Positions 24,293-32,082 of a stretch of DNA of 33,185 nucleotides are shown piece after piece. The position numbers were made by a program, and so were the translations under genes. Position 1 is the stretch's first letter; every line of letters starts with the position of its first letter. Source of the stretch: an uncultured Eubacterium sp. (GTDB lineage: Bacteria > Bacillota > Clostridia > Lachnospirales > Lachnospiraceae); assembly GCA_900547255.1 (NCBI GenBank), contig URGC01000011.1, forward strand, positions 1 to 33,185, in the 5' to 3' direction. A model generated the notes under the pieces. The model searched no databases, was not told the origin of the DNA, and saw nothing but the letters and a program-made list of their open reading frames with translations.

Positions 24293-24370
24293 GTGTACCC
24301 CTCCATATCACTAACATTTTGTCTATTATACTATATTTCACAATATTTTCACAGTCTTTTAGCCAATTAT

Positions 24371-25672
24371 TTACGTATTTTTTGAATATTTATAATTGAA
24401 TATAAGAAGCACCATCGTTGTGCATAATTCGGCAGCCATATAAGACAGCCATACACCTTTCATGCCAAATATAAACGACAATACAAACGCAAATACAACT
24501 ATCAGGATAAATCCTCTGAGCACTGATACAATAAATGCCGCTTTAGCCTTCTCTATCGCGGACAGGTAGCTTCCTCCGACTATATTGACACCTGAGAATA
24601 ATATTCCTATAAAATACAGTCGGACACCCACTGCTGCATATTGTGCAAGCTGTACTGAATTCTCGCTGTTAAACACTCGCACAATTCCATCTGTAAATAT
24701 AAATATCACCATATACATAACTACCGCAAGTATCAAAGTTGTCGCAAAAGACATTCTTTTCAAGGTTCTCACATCCGACATATGCCTCTTGCCATAGCAA
24801 TCACTGACAAGCGGCTGGCTTCCCTGCGCCACGCCATTAAATACTGCAACTGCTACCAGTGAGACATTGGCAACAATTCCGTATGCGGCAACACCGATAT
24901 TGCCGGCAAGCCTTAATATAATAATGTTAAATACAAGTGTTATAACGCCTGACGATATCTCTGCCACAAATGCAGCCACGCCCACCTGACACGATGCAAA
25001 CAGCCTCTTTACTGATGGCATGCACAGTCTGAATCTGACATTACTTTTCTTAGATAAAAGATGTGTAAGACATACAGCTATACCTACAACTGGAGAAAAC
25101 GCTGTTGCAAGAGCCGCTCCCGGCATCCCTAGTCCTAGAGGAAACATAAGCACATAATCAAACAGAATGTTAAACAGGCTGCTTAATAGTGTAGCTGCCA
25201 TCGCCACAGTTGGTGCCCCATCATTTCTTACATATGCATTAGCAACATAATTCCACATAAATACAGGTGCAAAGCTCATGAATATTCTTGTATACACAGT
25301 ACCAACACTGACAATCCGCTCATCTGCGCCAAGCATCATAAGTATTTTATCTGGGAATAATACACCAGCAACTGAAAACACAAGCCCTATAACAGTAGTA
25401 AAAAATATTGCATTAGAAAGATAATTATCATAGCCCTTGTCATTCCTTGCTCTGGCAATAGTGTATCTTATCGCTGAACCGACACCAATCATAGAACCTA
25501 TCGCAAAAATCAGGTTATATAGTGGAAGCACCAGATTAAGCGCAGTAAGTCCGTCTGCCCCCTGTGCAAGCGATATAAAGAACGAGTCTGCAAGCACATA
25601 GCACGACAATCCAATCATGCCAAATATATTCAAAGAAACATATCTGGCAAAAGCTTTTCTTATATTATTCAT
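24371..25672 (-). CDS. MATE family multidrug / metabolite exporter
   Basis: A 433-residue integral membrane protein with about twelve hydrophobic segments in two homologous halves, as in MATE (MatE) cation-coupled exporters of the DinF/NorM group. Typical elements are NLVLPLYNLIFAIGSMIGVGSAIRYTIARARND near the start and GVAQGSQPLVSDCYGKRH at the start of the second half. The substrate cannot be inferred. It follows a leader containing a hairpin and a 36-codon reading frame whose stop overlaps this ATG by eight bases; GGAGAAAG lies upstream. Confidence 0.92.
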   Translation of the reverse strand: MNNIRKAFARYVSLNIFGMIGLSCYVLADSFFISLAQGADGLTALNLVLPLYNLIFAIGSMIGVGSAIRYTIARARNDKGYDNYLSNAIFFTTVIGLVFSVAGVLFPDKILMMLGADERIVSVGTVYTRIFMSFAPVFMWNYVANAYVRNDGAPTVAMAATLLSSLFNILFDYVLMFPLGLGMPGAALATAFSPVVGIAVCLTHLLSKKSNVRFRLCMPSVKRLFASCQVGVAAFVAEISSGVITLVFNIIILRLAGNIGVAAYGIVANVSLVAVAVFNGVAQGSQPLVSDCYGKRHMSDVRTLKRMSFATTLILAVVMYMVIFIFTDGIVRVFNSENSVQLAQYAAVGVRLYFIGILFSGVNIVGGSYLSAIEKAKAAFIVSVLRGFILIVVFAFVLSFIFGMKGVWLSYMAAELCTTMVLLIFNYKYSKNT

Positions 25673-25775
25673 TTAACTTTCTCCATCTTCTTATAAACAA
25701 AATAATAGCAAGAGTGCATTCTGACAACATTCTTGCTATTATTTCATTAACCTCTTTCGTATTCTTATTGAACAT
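25665..25775 (-). CDS. 36-codon reading frame in the MATE leader (possible leader peptide or gene remnant)
   Basis: Starts MFNKNTKEVNEIIARML at an ATG at 25773-25775, with GGGGGA eight bases upstream, and ends RRWRKLNE at a TAA inside the start of the MATE gene (8-bp overlap). The middle (LAIILFI) is hydrophobic and the end basic. The frame runs straight through the stem-loop at 25701-25743. Options: a leader peptide whose translation opens the hairpin and couples to MATE expression, a tiny membrane protein, or the N-terminal stub of a lost signalling protein. I do not recognise a family. Confidence 0.4.
   Translation of the reverse strand: MFNKNTKEVNEIIARMLSECTLAIILFIRRWRKLNE
25697..25745 (-). 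terminator. Terminator / attenuator between radical SAM gene and MATE gene
   Basis: Perfect 13-bp inverted repeat AATAATAGCAAGA (25701-25713) / TCTTGCTATTATT (25731-25743) with a 17-base loop. On the minus strand it continues TTGTTTAT. It is placed 28 bases upstream of the MATE start and downstream of a promoter, so besides ending the radical SAM transcript it could attenuate MATE. Confidence 0.65.
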
Positions 25776-25826
25776 ATATCTATCCCCCATACATATATAT
25801 TTAATTATTCAATACGTTTCAGTTAT

Positions 25827-25854
25827 ATTATAATACATTTAAAATATTTGTCCA
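25827..25854 (-). promoter_or_regulatory. Promoter of the MATE leader
   Basis: Minus-strand TGGACA (25849-25854), 16-base spacer, TATAAT (25827-25832), just after the radical SAM stop. It would give a leader of about 145 bases before the MATE start. Confidence 0.55.
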
Positions 25855-25864
25855 GCAATATAAA

Positions 25865-27271
25865 CTACTGGCAATTTGTCTCTTTATAGTTCTCGTATAC
25901 AGGTGTCTTATGTTTTTCCTCTTCCCAGAGCTTCTCTGCACATGGTTTCCAGTGTTCAGCATACTGCTTACATTTCTCGCAGAGATGTTCCGCACTCTCT
26001 GGTGACTGTAAATCTGTAGACTTTGCACCTGTCTCTTTAACCATCTTCTGTAATATCTCAGGATTCTCAAGCATTGGGCATGGTCTGAGGTGGTTATGGT
26101 TAAATGGCTGATTATTATAATATGCCATGAATAAAGGCTGGTGAAGAATCTCAAGCAGGCTGTGTGTTCTGATATTAGCATTAGAATAATGTATGAATAC
26201 ACATGGCTCTGCATCACCATTAGCATTAATATGGAAGTAATTTCTTCCGCCTGCGATACATCCACCAACAAACTCTCCATCATTCTGGAAGTCCATTGTG
26301 AATATGCCCTTGCCGTTTGTCATATTTCTTATCTGACGTACTCTGTCCTTAATATACATTCTCTGCTCTGGATTAGGAAGAAGATCTACTGATGCATCAT
26401 TACCAACTGGCATATAGTGGAAATACAATGCATAACGGCATCCCTTCTCAACCATTAAATCAACGAACTCATCACTTGTTACAGCTTCATAGTTCTTAGA
26501 TGTATAACATATTGACGTACCGAATATCAGTCCGTTCTCTTTAAGAAGCTCCATAGCGTGCATAACCTTTCCATATACACCATCACCTCTTCTTAAATCG
26601 TTGACAGCCTCATATCCTTCAAGGCTTATTGCAAGATAAAGGTTACCAACTCTCTTCATCTCCTGGCAGAATGCCTGATCTACAAGTGTACCATTAGTGA
26701 ATGAAAGGAAAGCACAGTCATTATGCTTCTCACATAATTTGATAAGGTCTGCCTTTCTAACCAGTGGCTCACCACCTGTAAACATGTAAAGATATGTACC
26801 TAACTCCTTCCCCTGAGTTACAACGCTGTCCATCTCATCAAATGTAAGATTTAACTTGTTACCATACTCAGCAGCCCAGCATCCTGTACAGTGAAGGTTA
26901 CAGGCACTTGTTGGATCCATAAGGATAAGCCAAGGTATGTTGCACTTCTCAATCTCTCTTGTCTTTCTGATAGTCTTAGTTCCGTTAAGGAATGCCTCAA
27001 ATCCAAGATTAAGTACAAGTGTCTTTAACACATGTGGGTCTACTTCATCTAATAATCTATAGATATATTTGTGGAGAGTTGAATTCTCATCCATTATAAG
27101 AGTCTTTACCTTATCATAATTAAGGTCTATCTTCTCTCCATTCATATATTTTCCAATAAAATCTACAAGCTTCTCTACTTCTTTATCTTTGTCTTTTCCT
27201 GCTTTCTTCAAGACAACATCTGCTGCCTTGCTGACAGCCATTCTTCCTGCTGCATGTGTTAAAGTTCCCAT
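25865..27271 (-). CDS. Radical SAM protein with SPASM-like C-terminus
   Basis: A 468-residue protein. A helical N-terminal part (1-110) precedes the radical SAM core with the [4Fe-4S] motif CNLHCTGC (Cys124, Cys128, Cys131) and TGGEPL (165-170). The C-terminal part has further cysteines (GGCIAGG, AEPCVFIHYS, LRPCPML, CEKCKQYAEHWKPC) that fit an auxiliary cluster domain of the SPASM/twitch kind. The reaction is unknown; no precursor peptide or other modification gene is adjacent, so peptide maturation is not supported. Its start overlaps the preceding HdeD-like gene by 13 bases, implying coupled translation, with AGGAGG eight bases before the ATG. Confidence 0.88.
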   Translation of the reverse strand: MGTLTHAAGRMAVSKAADVVLKKAGKDKDKEVEKLVDFIGKYMNGEKIDLNYDKVKTLIMDENSTLHKYIYRLLDEVDPHVLKTLVLNLGFEAFLNGTKTIRKTREIEKCNIPWLILMDPTSACNLHCTGCWAAEYGNKLNLTFDEMDSVVTQGKELGTYLYMFTGGEPLVRKADLIKLCEKHNDCAFLSFTNGTLVDQAFCQEMKRVGNLYLAISLEGYEAVNDLRRGDGVYGKVMHAMELLKENGLIFGTSICYTSKNYEAVTSDEFVDLMVEKGCRYALYFHYMPVGNDASVDLLPNPEQRMYIKDRVRQIRNMTNGKGIFTMDFQNDGEFVGGCIAGGRNYFHINANGDAEPCVFIHYSNANIRTHSLLEILHQPLFMAYYNNQPFNHNHLRPCPMLENPEILQKMVKETGAKSTDLQSPESAEHLCEKCKQYAEHWKPCAEKLWEEEKHKTPVYENYKETNCQ

Positions 27272-27816
27272 TCTCTGTTCCTCCTGATTGTTTTAACTGT
27301 ACTCTGGACAACTATTAAATTCATAACACCATCGAGACAGAATGTTAATCCAATAATTCTTATAATCACGCTTGTTGTTGAAAATGGCTTGATAATAAGC
27401 AATACTCCTACTGCGGCTACTGCTATGGCAGCGATAAGTATAAGCCACCATCTTTCCATTCCAAAGCGTTTAGAATCAATTGATGTCTGAATCTTTAATG
27501 TTGCATCAACTAACATAAACACACCGATACATGTTGATAATATCTCAACAACATGCTGTGTCTTAAACACAAGTGCAATACCAAACACTATCGAAACTAT
27601 TCCCAGCGCAAGGTCAAACTGGAATGCAAGCTGAAATAAGTCTTTTGCCGCATATCCAGCAAACTTTACTATTCCATATCCAATAAGAACAATACCAGCA
27701 GCCTTACATATAATGTTGATAGACATGTCTGGCTTTATCAATAACATTGCGCCTACCACGATTAAACATACAGCCATGACACTGTATATTCTCTTAACAA
27801 CCTTCAATGAATCCAC
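27259..27816 (-). CDS. HdeD/DUF308 family membrane protein
   Basis: A 185-residue membrane protein with six short hydrophobic segments in pairs, the pattern of DUF308 (HdeD-type) proteins: YSVMAVCLIVVGAMLLIKPDMSI ... GIVLIGYGIVKFAG ... LALGIVSIVFGIALVF. HdeD in E. coli is linked to acid resistance, but the wider family is uncharacterised. The start is GTG with GGGAG ten bases upstream; no nearby ATG has a better site. Its end overlaps the radical SAM start by 13 bases, suggesting that the two act together at the membrane (inference). Confidence 0.85.
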   Translation of the reverse strand: MDSLKVVKRIYSVMAVCLIVVGAMLLIKPDMSINIICKAAGIVLIGYGIVKFAGYAAKDLFQLAFQFDLALGIVSIVFGIALVFKTQHVVEILSTCIGVFMLVDATLKIQTSIDSKRFGMERWWLILIAAIAVAAVGVLLIIKPFSTTSVIIRIIGLTFCLDGVMNLIVVQSTVKTIRRNREWEL

Positions 27817-27885
27817 TCAGCTTTTCTCCCTTCTGTTTTATTATATATATGCATTTTATTACTTTCCATGTTAATTAATATGGAT

Positions 27886-27921
27886 AAAAAAAGGCTTGTG
27901 TCTAAAATTCAGACACAAACC
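27886..27921 (-). terminator. Second terminator after the tetR-type gene
   Basis: GGTTTGTGTCT / AGACACAAGCC stem (27893-27921) with a 7-base loop followed on the minus strand by seven T: a textbook intrinsic terminator. Confidence 0.9.
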
Positions 27922-27945
27922 AAAAAATGTCTAAAAATAAATTAT

Positions 27946-27983
27946 CCCCACTGCTGACTTATCACTGCAGACCAGCATTGGGG
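27946..27983 (-). terminator. First hairpin after the tetR-type gene
   Basis: CCCCAATGCTG / CAGCAGTGGGG (minus strand, one central mismatch, 16-base loop) six bases after the stop, followed by ATAATTTATTTTT. With the next hairpin it forms a tandem terminator at the end of the exporter operon. Confidence 0.7.
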
Positions 27984-27988
27984 ACAAC

Positions 27989-28555
27989 TTATCTTTTACG
28001 CCTTGACTCACGCTGTGCAATCATATCGTCAATGGTTGCATCAAATGAATCTGACATATCTTTTATAACATCTTCATGAACACGCTTCATTCCATCCTTA
28101 ATCCACTGTATCGTGCTTCCAGTTATTGAATATGCATAGAACCGGCTTATATATGTAATATCCTCTTCCGTCAGGTTATGTCCTTCTGCCGCTTTTCTTA
28201 CAAATCTATCTATGAAACTGATTATAATAGTCTCAAGATGCTGTTCAAAAGAATCTCTTGTCTTAGAATTAAACAGATGAAGAATCGCCTGCTTATAATT
28301 AATTACCAGCGCCGCTGTGTTGACGTATTCTTCATAGAAAGATGAACAGTCACCAATCTTTTTAATTCCTTCTTCTGTCTGTGTCATCAGCACATCTTCC
28401 ATAAGTTCATATATATCAGCATAATAATAATAGAATGTATTCCTGTTAACTCCACATGTCTCTACTATATCTTTAACTGTGATTTTATCAACTGATTTTG
28501 TTTCAAGTAATTCCAAAAAGGTATCCATCATCGCCTTTTTAGTGTATTTTGACAT
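27989..28555 (-). CDS. TetR/AcrR family transcriptional regulator
   Basis: A 188-residue regulator. The N-terminal helix-turn-helix is clear (AMMDTFLELLETKSVDKITVKDIVETCGVNRNTFYYYYADIYELME, about residues 8-53). The C-terminal ligand domain resembles the DhaS-like TetR_C_8 type (SFIDRFVRKAAEGHNLTEEDITYISRFYAYSITGSTIQWIKDG). It is last in the ThrE-type exporter operon, with its start inside the end of the preceding gene (17-bp overlap), so it may be an autoregulator of that operon. AGGAGG lies ten bases upstream. The effector is unknown. Confidence 0.9.
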   Translation of the reverse strand: MSKYTKKAMMDTFLELLETKSVDKITVKDIVETCGVNRNTFYYYYADIYELMEDVLMTQTEEGIKKIGDCSSFYEEYVNTAALVINYKQAILHLFNSKTRDSFEQHLETIIISFIDRFVRKAAEGHNLTEEDITYISRFYAYSITGSTIQWIKDGMKRVHEDVIKDMSDSFDATIDDMIAQRESRRKR

Positions 28556-29000
28556 TGTTGCAAAACCTCCTGTGTAAAATCTTATTGGCTATGTGGAATG
28601 ATGCCCACACAAGGCTTATTCCAATCGCAATGCCAAAAGCATATTTTAATGTATTAAGGCCATATTGTCTGGCCAGTTCCATATCTGATACAAATGTGTA
28701 ATATAAACTGTAATATAATGGTGCTCCCGGAATCAATGGTATCAGTCCTATAATCATGAACTGTGTCGCCGGTGCCAGCCTTATTCTCGCTGCTATCTGT
28801 GCATATATGCTTGCAAAAAGGCTCGCCGCTGTTGATGCGATAAGAATATCTCCCACAAAATACTGCACTGCAAGATACAACGCCCAGCTTAACATTCCAT
28901 TAACCGCAGCATATATTATATGTCCTCTTTTAACATTAAACATAAGTGCAAAGCCGTATGACCCTGCAAATGCCATAATTATCTGAATAAGAACTGCCAT
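28539..29000 (-). CDS. Threonine/serine exporter, small subunit (ThrE_2 / DUF3815)
   Basis: A 153-residue membrane protein with five hydrophobic segments: GSYGFALMFNVKRGHIIYAAVNGMLSW, the LIPLIPGAPLYYSLYY segment and a C-terminal helix ending in basic residues. This is the smaller, C-terminal half of ThrE-type threonine/serine exporters, encoded separately. It pairs with the DUF1212 half 45 bases upstream. It lies in an operon with a tetR gene that overlaps its end. Confidence 0.88.
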   Translation of the reverse strand: MAVLIQIIMAFAGSYGFALMFNVKRGHIIYAAVNGMLSWALYLAVQYFVGDILIASTAASLFASIYAQIAARIRLAPATQFMIIGLIPLIPGAPLYYSLYYTFVSDMELARQYGLNTLKYAFGIAIGISLVWASFHIANKILHRRFCNNVKIH

Positions 29001-29045
29001 AACATACCTCTATCCATCATATTAATTAACCAGCAGCTACATCTA

Positions 29046-29819
29046 TTATATAAGCCAGAATGATAACATAAATCCACATGCTATCGCCCCTGCCCATAAC
29101 AGCGACTCAGCAAGTCTCATTATTCCCGAAATAGTATCACCAACAAATACATCTTTAATTGAGTTAGTCATAGCGATACCCGGAATCAGAAGCATTATAT
29201 CACCAATCATTATCTTATCGACCGGAATCTGTGCAAGCTTGCCGACAAGACAGATAAGCAGCCCGACACTCAGTGAGCATATAAAATTAAAAAATATTGT
29301 GTTGGAACATATCGGTGCAATATATCTTTTCATCAAAAATATGATAAATCCAAATACAGCGGCAAGTATGCCATCTATCAGACCGCCGCCAAAAAATACA
29401 GCAAGTGTTCCTGCCGCTACAACACTTCCTATACATATCTTTGCAAAGTCAGGCTTTTTCTTCGTTATCTTATCATATTCCTGCTCAAGCTCATCAACGC
29501 TCATTCCACCATTACAATATTCCCTGCTTAAGCTGTTAAGCTCCTCAAGCTTGGTAAAATTCGTTGAGTCCGGTTCATTGATTCTTCTGGTTCTTGTGAA
29601 TGTAACATTATCACCAAGATTCAATGTTACAACTATACTAGAAGTTATAACAAATGCATCTACATATCTGGCTCCATATGCCTTACCCATAAGTGTTATA
29701 GTCTCTTCCACACGGCGCACCTCTGCCCCGTTACGCAGCATATCTTCCCCGATATTAAGAAGAAGCCCAAACATTTTCTCTGTCTGATAATTATTGTTTA
29801 TCACTGTATCTGACTGCAT
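29046..29819 (-). CDS. Threonine/serine exporter, large subunit (ThrE / DUF1212)
   Basis: A 257-residue protein from the ATG at 29817-29819, which has AGAGGG at a proper distance; an ATG two codons earlier lies almost on that site. The N-terminal cytoplasmic part shows the ThrE signature (GAEVRRVEETI, AFVITSSIVVTLNLG, RRINEPDSTNFTKLEELN), followed by five hydrophobic segments with GIAMTNSIKDVFVGDTISGIMR. Together with the DUF3815 gene next to it, it should form an amino-acid exporter for threonine, serine or related residues. It starts 11 bases after the azlD remnant, in an operon with it. Confidence 0.9.
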   Translation of the reverse strand: MQSDTVINNNYQTEKMFGLLLNIGEDMLRNGAEVRRVEETITLMGKAYGARYVDAFVITSSIVVTLNLGDNVTFTRTRRINEPDSTNFTKLEELNSLSREYCNGGMSVDELEQEYDKITKKKPDFAKICIGSVVAAGTLAVFFGGGLIDGILAAVFGFIIFLMKRYIAPICSNTIFFNFICSLSVGLLICLVGKLAQIPVDKIMIGDIMLLIPGIAMTNSIKDVFVGDTISGIMRLAESLLWAGAIACGFMLSFWLI

Positions 29820-29830
29820 AACCATACCCT

Positions 29831-30010
29831 CTATATTGGAAGTCTAAGAAGTACCATGTAACACACTGTTCCAAGCAATATACTTATAAATGTATTATGC
29901 TTCCACTTATAACTTATATACACCACAACAACTGATATAAGCTGAAATATCCCTTTATTAAAGAAACTGCCATTAATATCTTTAAGGCAGTATATAATCA
30001 ATGTTGCCAT
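29831..30010 (-). pseudogene. azlD: AzlD-like remnant (C-terminal half only)
   Basis: From the ATG at 30008-30010 this encodes 59 residues: MATLIIYCLKDI ... VVVYISYKWKHNTFISILLGTVCYMVLLRLPI. This matches the second half of AzlD branched-chain amino-acid exporter subunits (normally about 100-110 residues; VIYCFKD and LW(K)RN...GTxxYMxL landmarks). The first two helices are missing. It starts inside the azlC remnant (29-bp overlap), with no ribosome site of its own. Possibly not functional; alternatively a reduced subunit. Confidence 0.6.
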
Positions 30011-30299
30011 ACAGTACAAGTATGCATGATGTAATAACAAGTGCTGGCAGAATGAAGTTAGATGCTCCGAACACAAACAGACATATAACCGCAACGATTA
30101 TTCCTGTCACTGCCGCAATATGCTTGTCCGTCTTTTCCCACTGTTCTATAAAAATAACCACAAAAAGGGCAGTCATACAGAAATCAATCCCTTCCATATC
30201 ATATGAAATCAACTGACCTATAAGTCCACCCAGTATTGTTCCAGCCATCCAGTATAACCAGCTAAACAGCGCAATATAAAACATCTGCCTGCTGTTCAT
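29982..30299 (-). pseudogene. azlC: AzlC-like remnant (C-terminal half only)
   Basis: Encodes 105 residues resembling only the C-terminal half of AzlC, the permease of branched-chain amino-acid export (normally about 230 residues): WMAGTILGGLIGQLI ... GIDFCMTALFVVIFIEQW ... VICLFVFGASNFILPALVI. The N-terminal half is absent, because the sequence 14 bases upstream is already the end of the cytidylate-kinase-like gene. There is no good ribosome site before the first ATG. Together with the half-length azlD this looks like a decayed azlCD pair. Confidence 0.65.
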
Positions 30300-30313
30300 A
30301 AGTAAGTCTGGTA

Positions 30314-30889
30314 TTAATCATTGCGAATCATATCCTCAACAAAATGACATATAACTTCTATAGTCTTATCTGTTCCAAGAACACTTTCATTAAGGCAGAT
30401 GTCGTAGTTGCCGGCATATCCCCAGTCTTCTCCTGTGTAATATGACTGAAAATCCTTTCTTCTCTCATCTGTCTGCTCAACTATCTCTGTTGCCTTCTCT
30501 GTTGAAATATTATACTTGGCAGCGGTCTTGGCAACTCTCTGCTTCTTGTCTCCACATAAGAAAACTCTTAATAAATCTTTTCTTTCTCTAAATGCATAAT
30601 TAGCACATCTTCCGATTATAACGCAGTCATGAACCTCAATAGCTTCATTGAGTGCTTTAATTGGAGTCTGTCTTGCAATATCAAGATTGCCATCCATTGT
30701 TATAGAGCGAAGAAGTGAATTGGCTGGATTCTCAGCAAAGAAATCTGGATATCTGTTATATATTCCTCTGTCTTTAGCTGAATCAATGAGAATCTTCTTA
30801 TTATAGAACGCAATTCCATACTTCTCTGATAAAGCTTCACCAATCTCGTCACCACTGCATCCACATTCTCTAGCGATTGTAATTATCAT
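30314..30889 (-). CDS. Cytidylate-kinase-like family protein
   Basis: A 191-residue P-loop-fold protein. ITIARECGCSGDEIGEALSEKYGIAFYNKKIL at the N-terminus matches the cytidylate-kinase-like family (usual form SRQxGSGGREIAxxLAExLG), and the later IGRCANYAFRERKDLLRVFLCGDKKQRV is also typical. It is not the canonical Cmk, and its substrate is unknown. I place the start at the ATG at 30887-30889, with GGAGG eight bases upstream; an earlier in-frame ATG at 30925 lacks a ribosome site. It is first in the operon with azlCD remnants, thrE halves and tetR, driven by a fully consensus promoter. Confidence 0.85.
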   Translation of the reverse strand: MIITIARECGCSGDEIGEALSEKYGIAFYNKKILIDSAKDRGIYNRYPDFFAENPANSLLRSITMDGNLDIARQTPIKALNEAIEVHDCVIIGRCANYAFRERKDLLRVFLCGDKKQRVAKTAAKYNISTEKATEIVEQTDERRKDFQSYYTGEDWGYAGNYDICLNESVLGTDKTIEVICHFVEDMIRND

Positions 30890-30941
30890 AGTAACCCCTC
30901 CGTTCTTTAGCATTACTGCTCTCACGTATTTTATGGTAATA

Positions 30942-30970
30942 ATTATATATCAACAGTCCATCTTTGTCAA
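30942..30970 (-). promoter_or_regulatory. Consensus promoter of the cytidylate-kinase-like / exporter operon
   Basis: Minus-strand TTGACA (30965-30970), exactly 17 bases, TATAAT (30942-30947), a perfect sigma-A consensus. It lies between the lrgB stop and the start at 30889. No terminator is visible for lrgB in the 16 bases before it. Confidence 0.85.
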
Positions 30971-30986
30971 AAATTATACAAATTCT

Positions 30987-31688
30987 TTACATAGGTATAA
31001 AGCCCGCAAATAACGAAGCTCCAACTACTGTAAGAATACCTGCAACTGCTATCGCAAGACTGCTCATTGCGCCTTCTATCTGTCCCATCTCCATAGCTCT
31101 GGCTGTTCCAATTGCATGTGATGCATTACCTATTGCAAGTCCCTTCGCTATAGGGTCTGTGATTCTGAACACCTTGCATATAATATCTGCAAATATATTG
31201 CCAAGCACACCTGTGATAACGATAACTGCAACTGTAATATTAACATATCCGCCAAGCTCTTCCGACACGCCCATACCAATAGCTGTTGTGATTGATTTAG
31301 GAAGAAGTGTTACATACTGTGCATGGTTAAGTCCCATGATAAGTGATAACACATAAACTGTTAAAAGGCTTGTAAGGACTCCCGACACAAGACCTAATAT
31401 TACTGCCTTAAAATTAGCTTTAAGAAGCTGAAGCTGCTGATACAGAGGTATCGCAAGACACACTGTTGATGGTGTCAGAAACCAGCTTAAATACTTTGCC
31501 CCTGAATTGTATACATTATAATCAACCTTAGCTGCAACAAGCACTATAATTGTGACAGCTATAGATATAAGAAGTGGATTGATAAATCCATATTTAAACT
31601 TTTTCTTGAGATAAAGTCCCAGAAAATATGCCATAAGGCTTAAAGTCACTCCTGCAAATGCCGAAGCCTGAAAAAACTCACTAATCAT
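30987..31688 (-). CDS. lrgB: LrgB/CidB family membrane protein
   Basis: A 233-residue membrane protein with about seven hydrophobic segments and the LrgB signature: FLTPSTVCLAIPLYQQ, LLPKSITTAIGMGVSEELGG and GKAxGIGxASHAIGTARAMEMG-type block (LAIGNASHAIGTARAMEMGQIEGA). Members work with LrgA/CidA in control of murein hydrolase export, cell lysis or, in plants and some bacteria, in glycolate/pyruvate transport. It overlaps lrgA by eight bases, so the two are co-translated. No LytSR regulator is adjacent; the LytTR pair at the left end of the window is too distant to link. Confidence 0.93.
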   Translation of the reverse strand: MISEFFQASAFAGVTLSLMAYFLGLYLKKKFKYGFINPLLISIAVTIIVLVAAKVDYNVYNSGAKYLSWFLTPSTVCLAIPLYQQLQLLKANFKAVILGLVSGVLTSLLTVYVLSLIMGLNHAQYVTLLPKSITTAIGMGVSEELGGYVNITVAVIVITGVLGNIFADIICKVFRITDPIAKGLAIGNASHAIGTARAMEMGQIEGAMSSLAIAVAGILTVVGASLFAGFIPM

Positions 31689-32055
31689 TGTCTTTATTGC
31701 CTTTCTTCTTCTCCTCGTGTCTTATAATCATCTGCGATATACGTCCTGTAACCGCCATAACAGTAACAATGGCAACAACTGTTATTATGCTTACAGGTAT
31801 AAGCATAGGCTTTAACACGCCCCATGATGCCATAAGTCCTACACCGGCTGGAATAAACATTATCGGCATAACTTCTATAAGGAAGTTTCCTGTCTCTTTA
31901 ACCGAATCAAGCTTAATGATTCCTGTACAAAGACATATAAATAAAATAGCCATTCCATATATACTTGCCGGAACTGGCAATGGCAAAAGTCTGTTTAACA
32001 ATTCTCCTATGAACGATATAGCCAGTATAATAAGAAACTGTCTTAAATATTTCAT
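31681..32055 (-). CDS. lrgA: LrgA/CidA family holin-like protein
   Basis: A 124-residue membrane protein with four hydrophobic segments, including LLPLPVPASIYGMAILFICLCTGIIKL and FIPAGVGLMASW, the family signature. It is the holin-like partner of LrgB, whose gene overlaps its end. GGAGG lies eight bases before the ATG. It starts 27 bases after the glycosyltransferase stop, with no terminator between, so read-through from the glycosyltransferase promoter is possible. Confidence 0.92.
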   Translation of the reverse strand: MKYLRQFLIILAISFIGELLNRLLPLPVPASIYGMAILFICLCTGIIKLDSVKETGNFLIEVMPIMFIPAGVGLMASWGVLKPMLIPVSIITVVAIVTVMAVTGRISQMIIRHEEKKKGNKDND

Positions 32056-32082
32056 GATTACGCCTCCAAATTTTCGTGTGAA

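Noticed and set aside
25865..27816. A RiPP biosynthesis cluster around the SPASM-like radical SAM gene
   Set aside because: No precursor peptide, PqqD-like domain or dedicated exporter is coupled to it; the short ORF in the MATE leader lies behind its own promoter and shows no core-peptide pattern.
29831..30094. An 87-codon minus-strand frame covering the AzlD fragment
   Set aside because: The first 28 codons are cysteine- and leucine-rich sequence opposite to the coding frame of AzlC; homology to AzlD begins only at the ATG at 30010.
30890..30925. Upstream ATG for the cytidylate-kinase-like gene
   Set aside because: The GGAGG ribosome site lies between it and the ATG at 30889, where the family homology starts.
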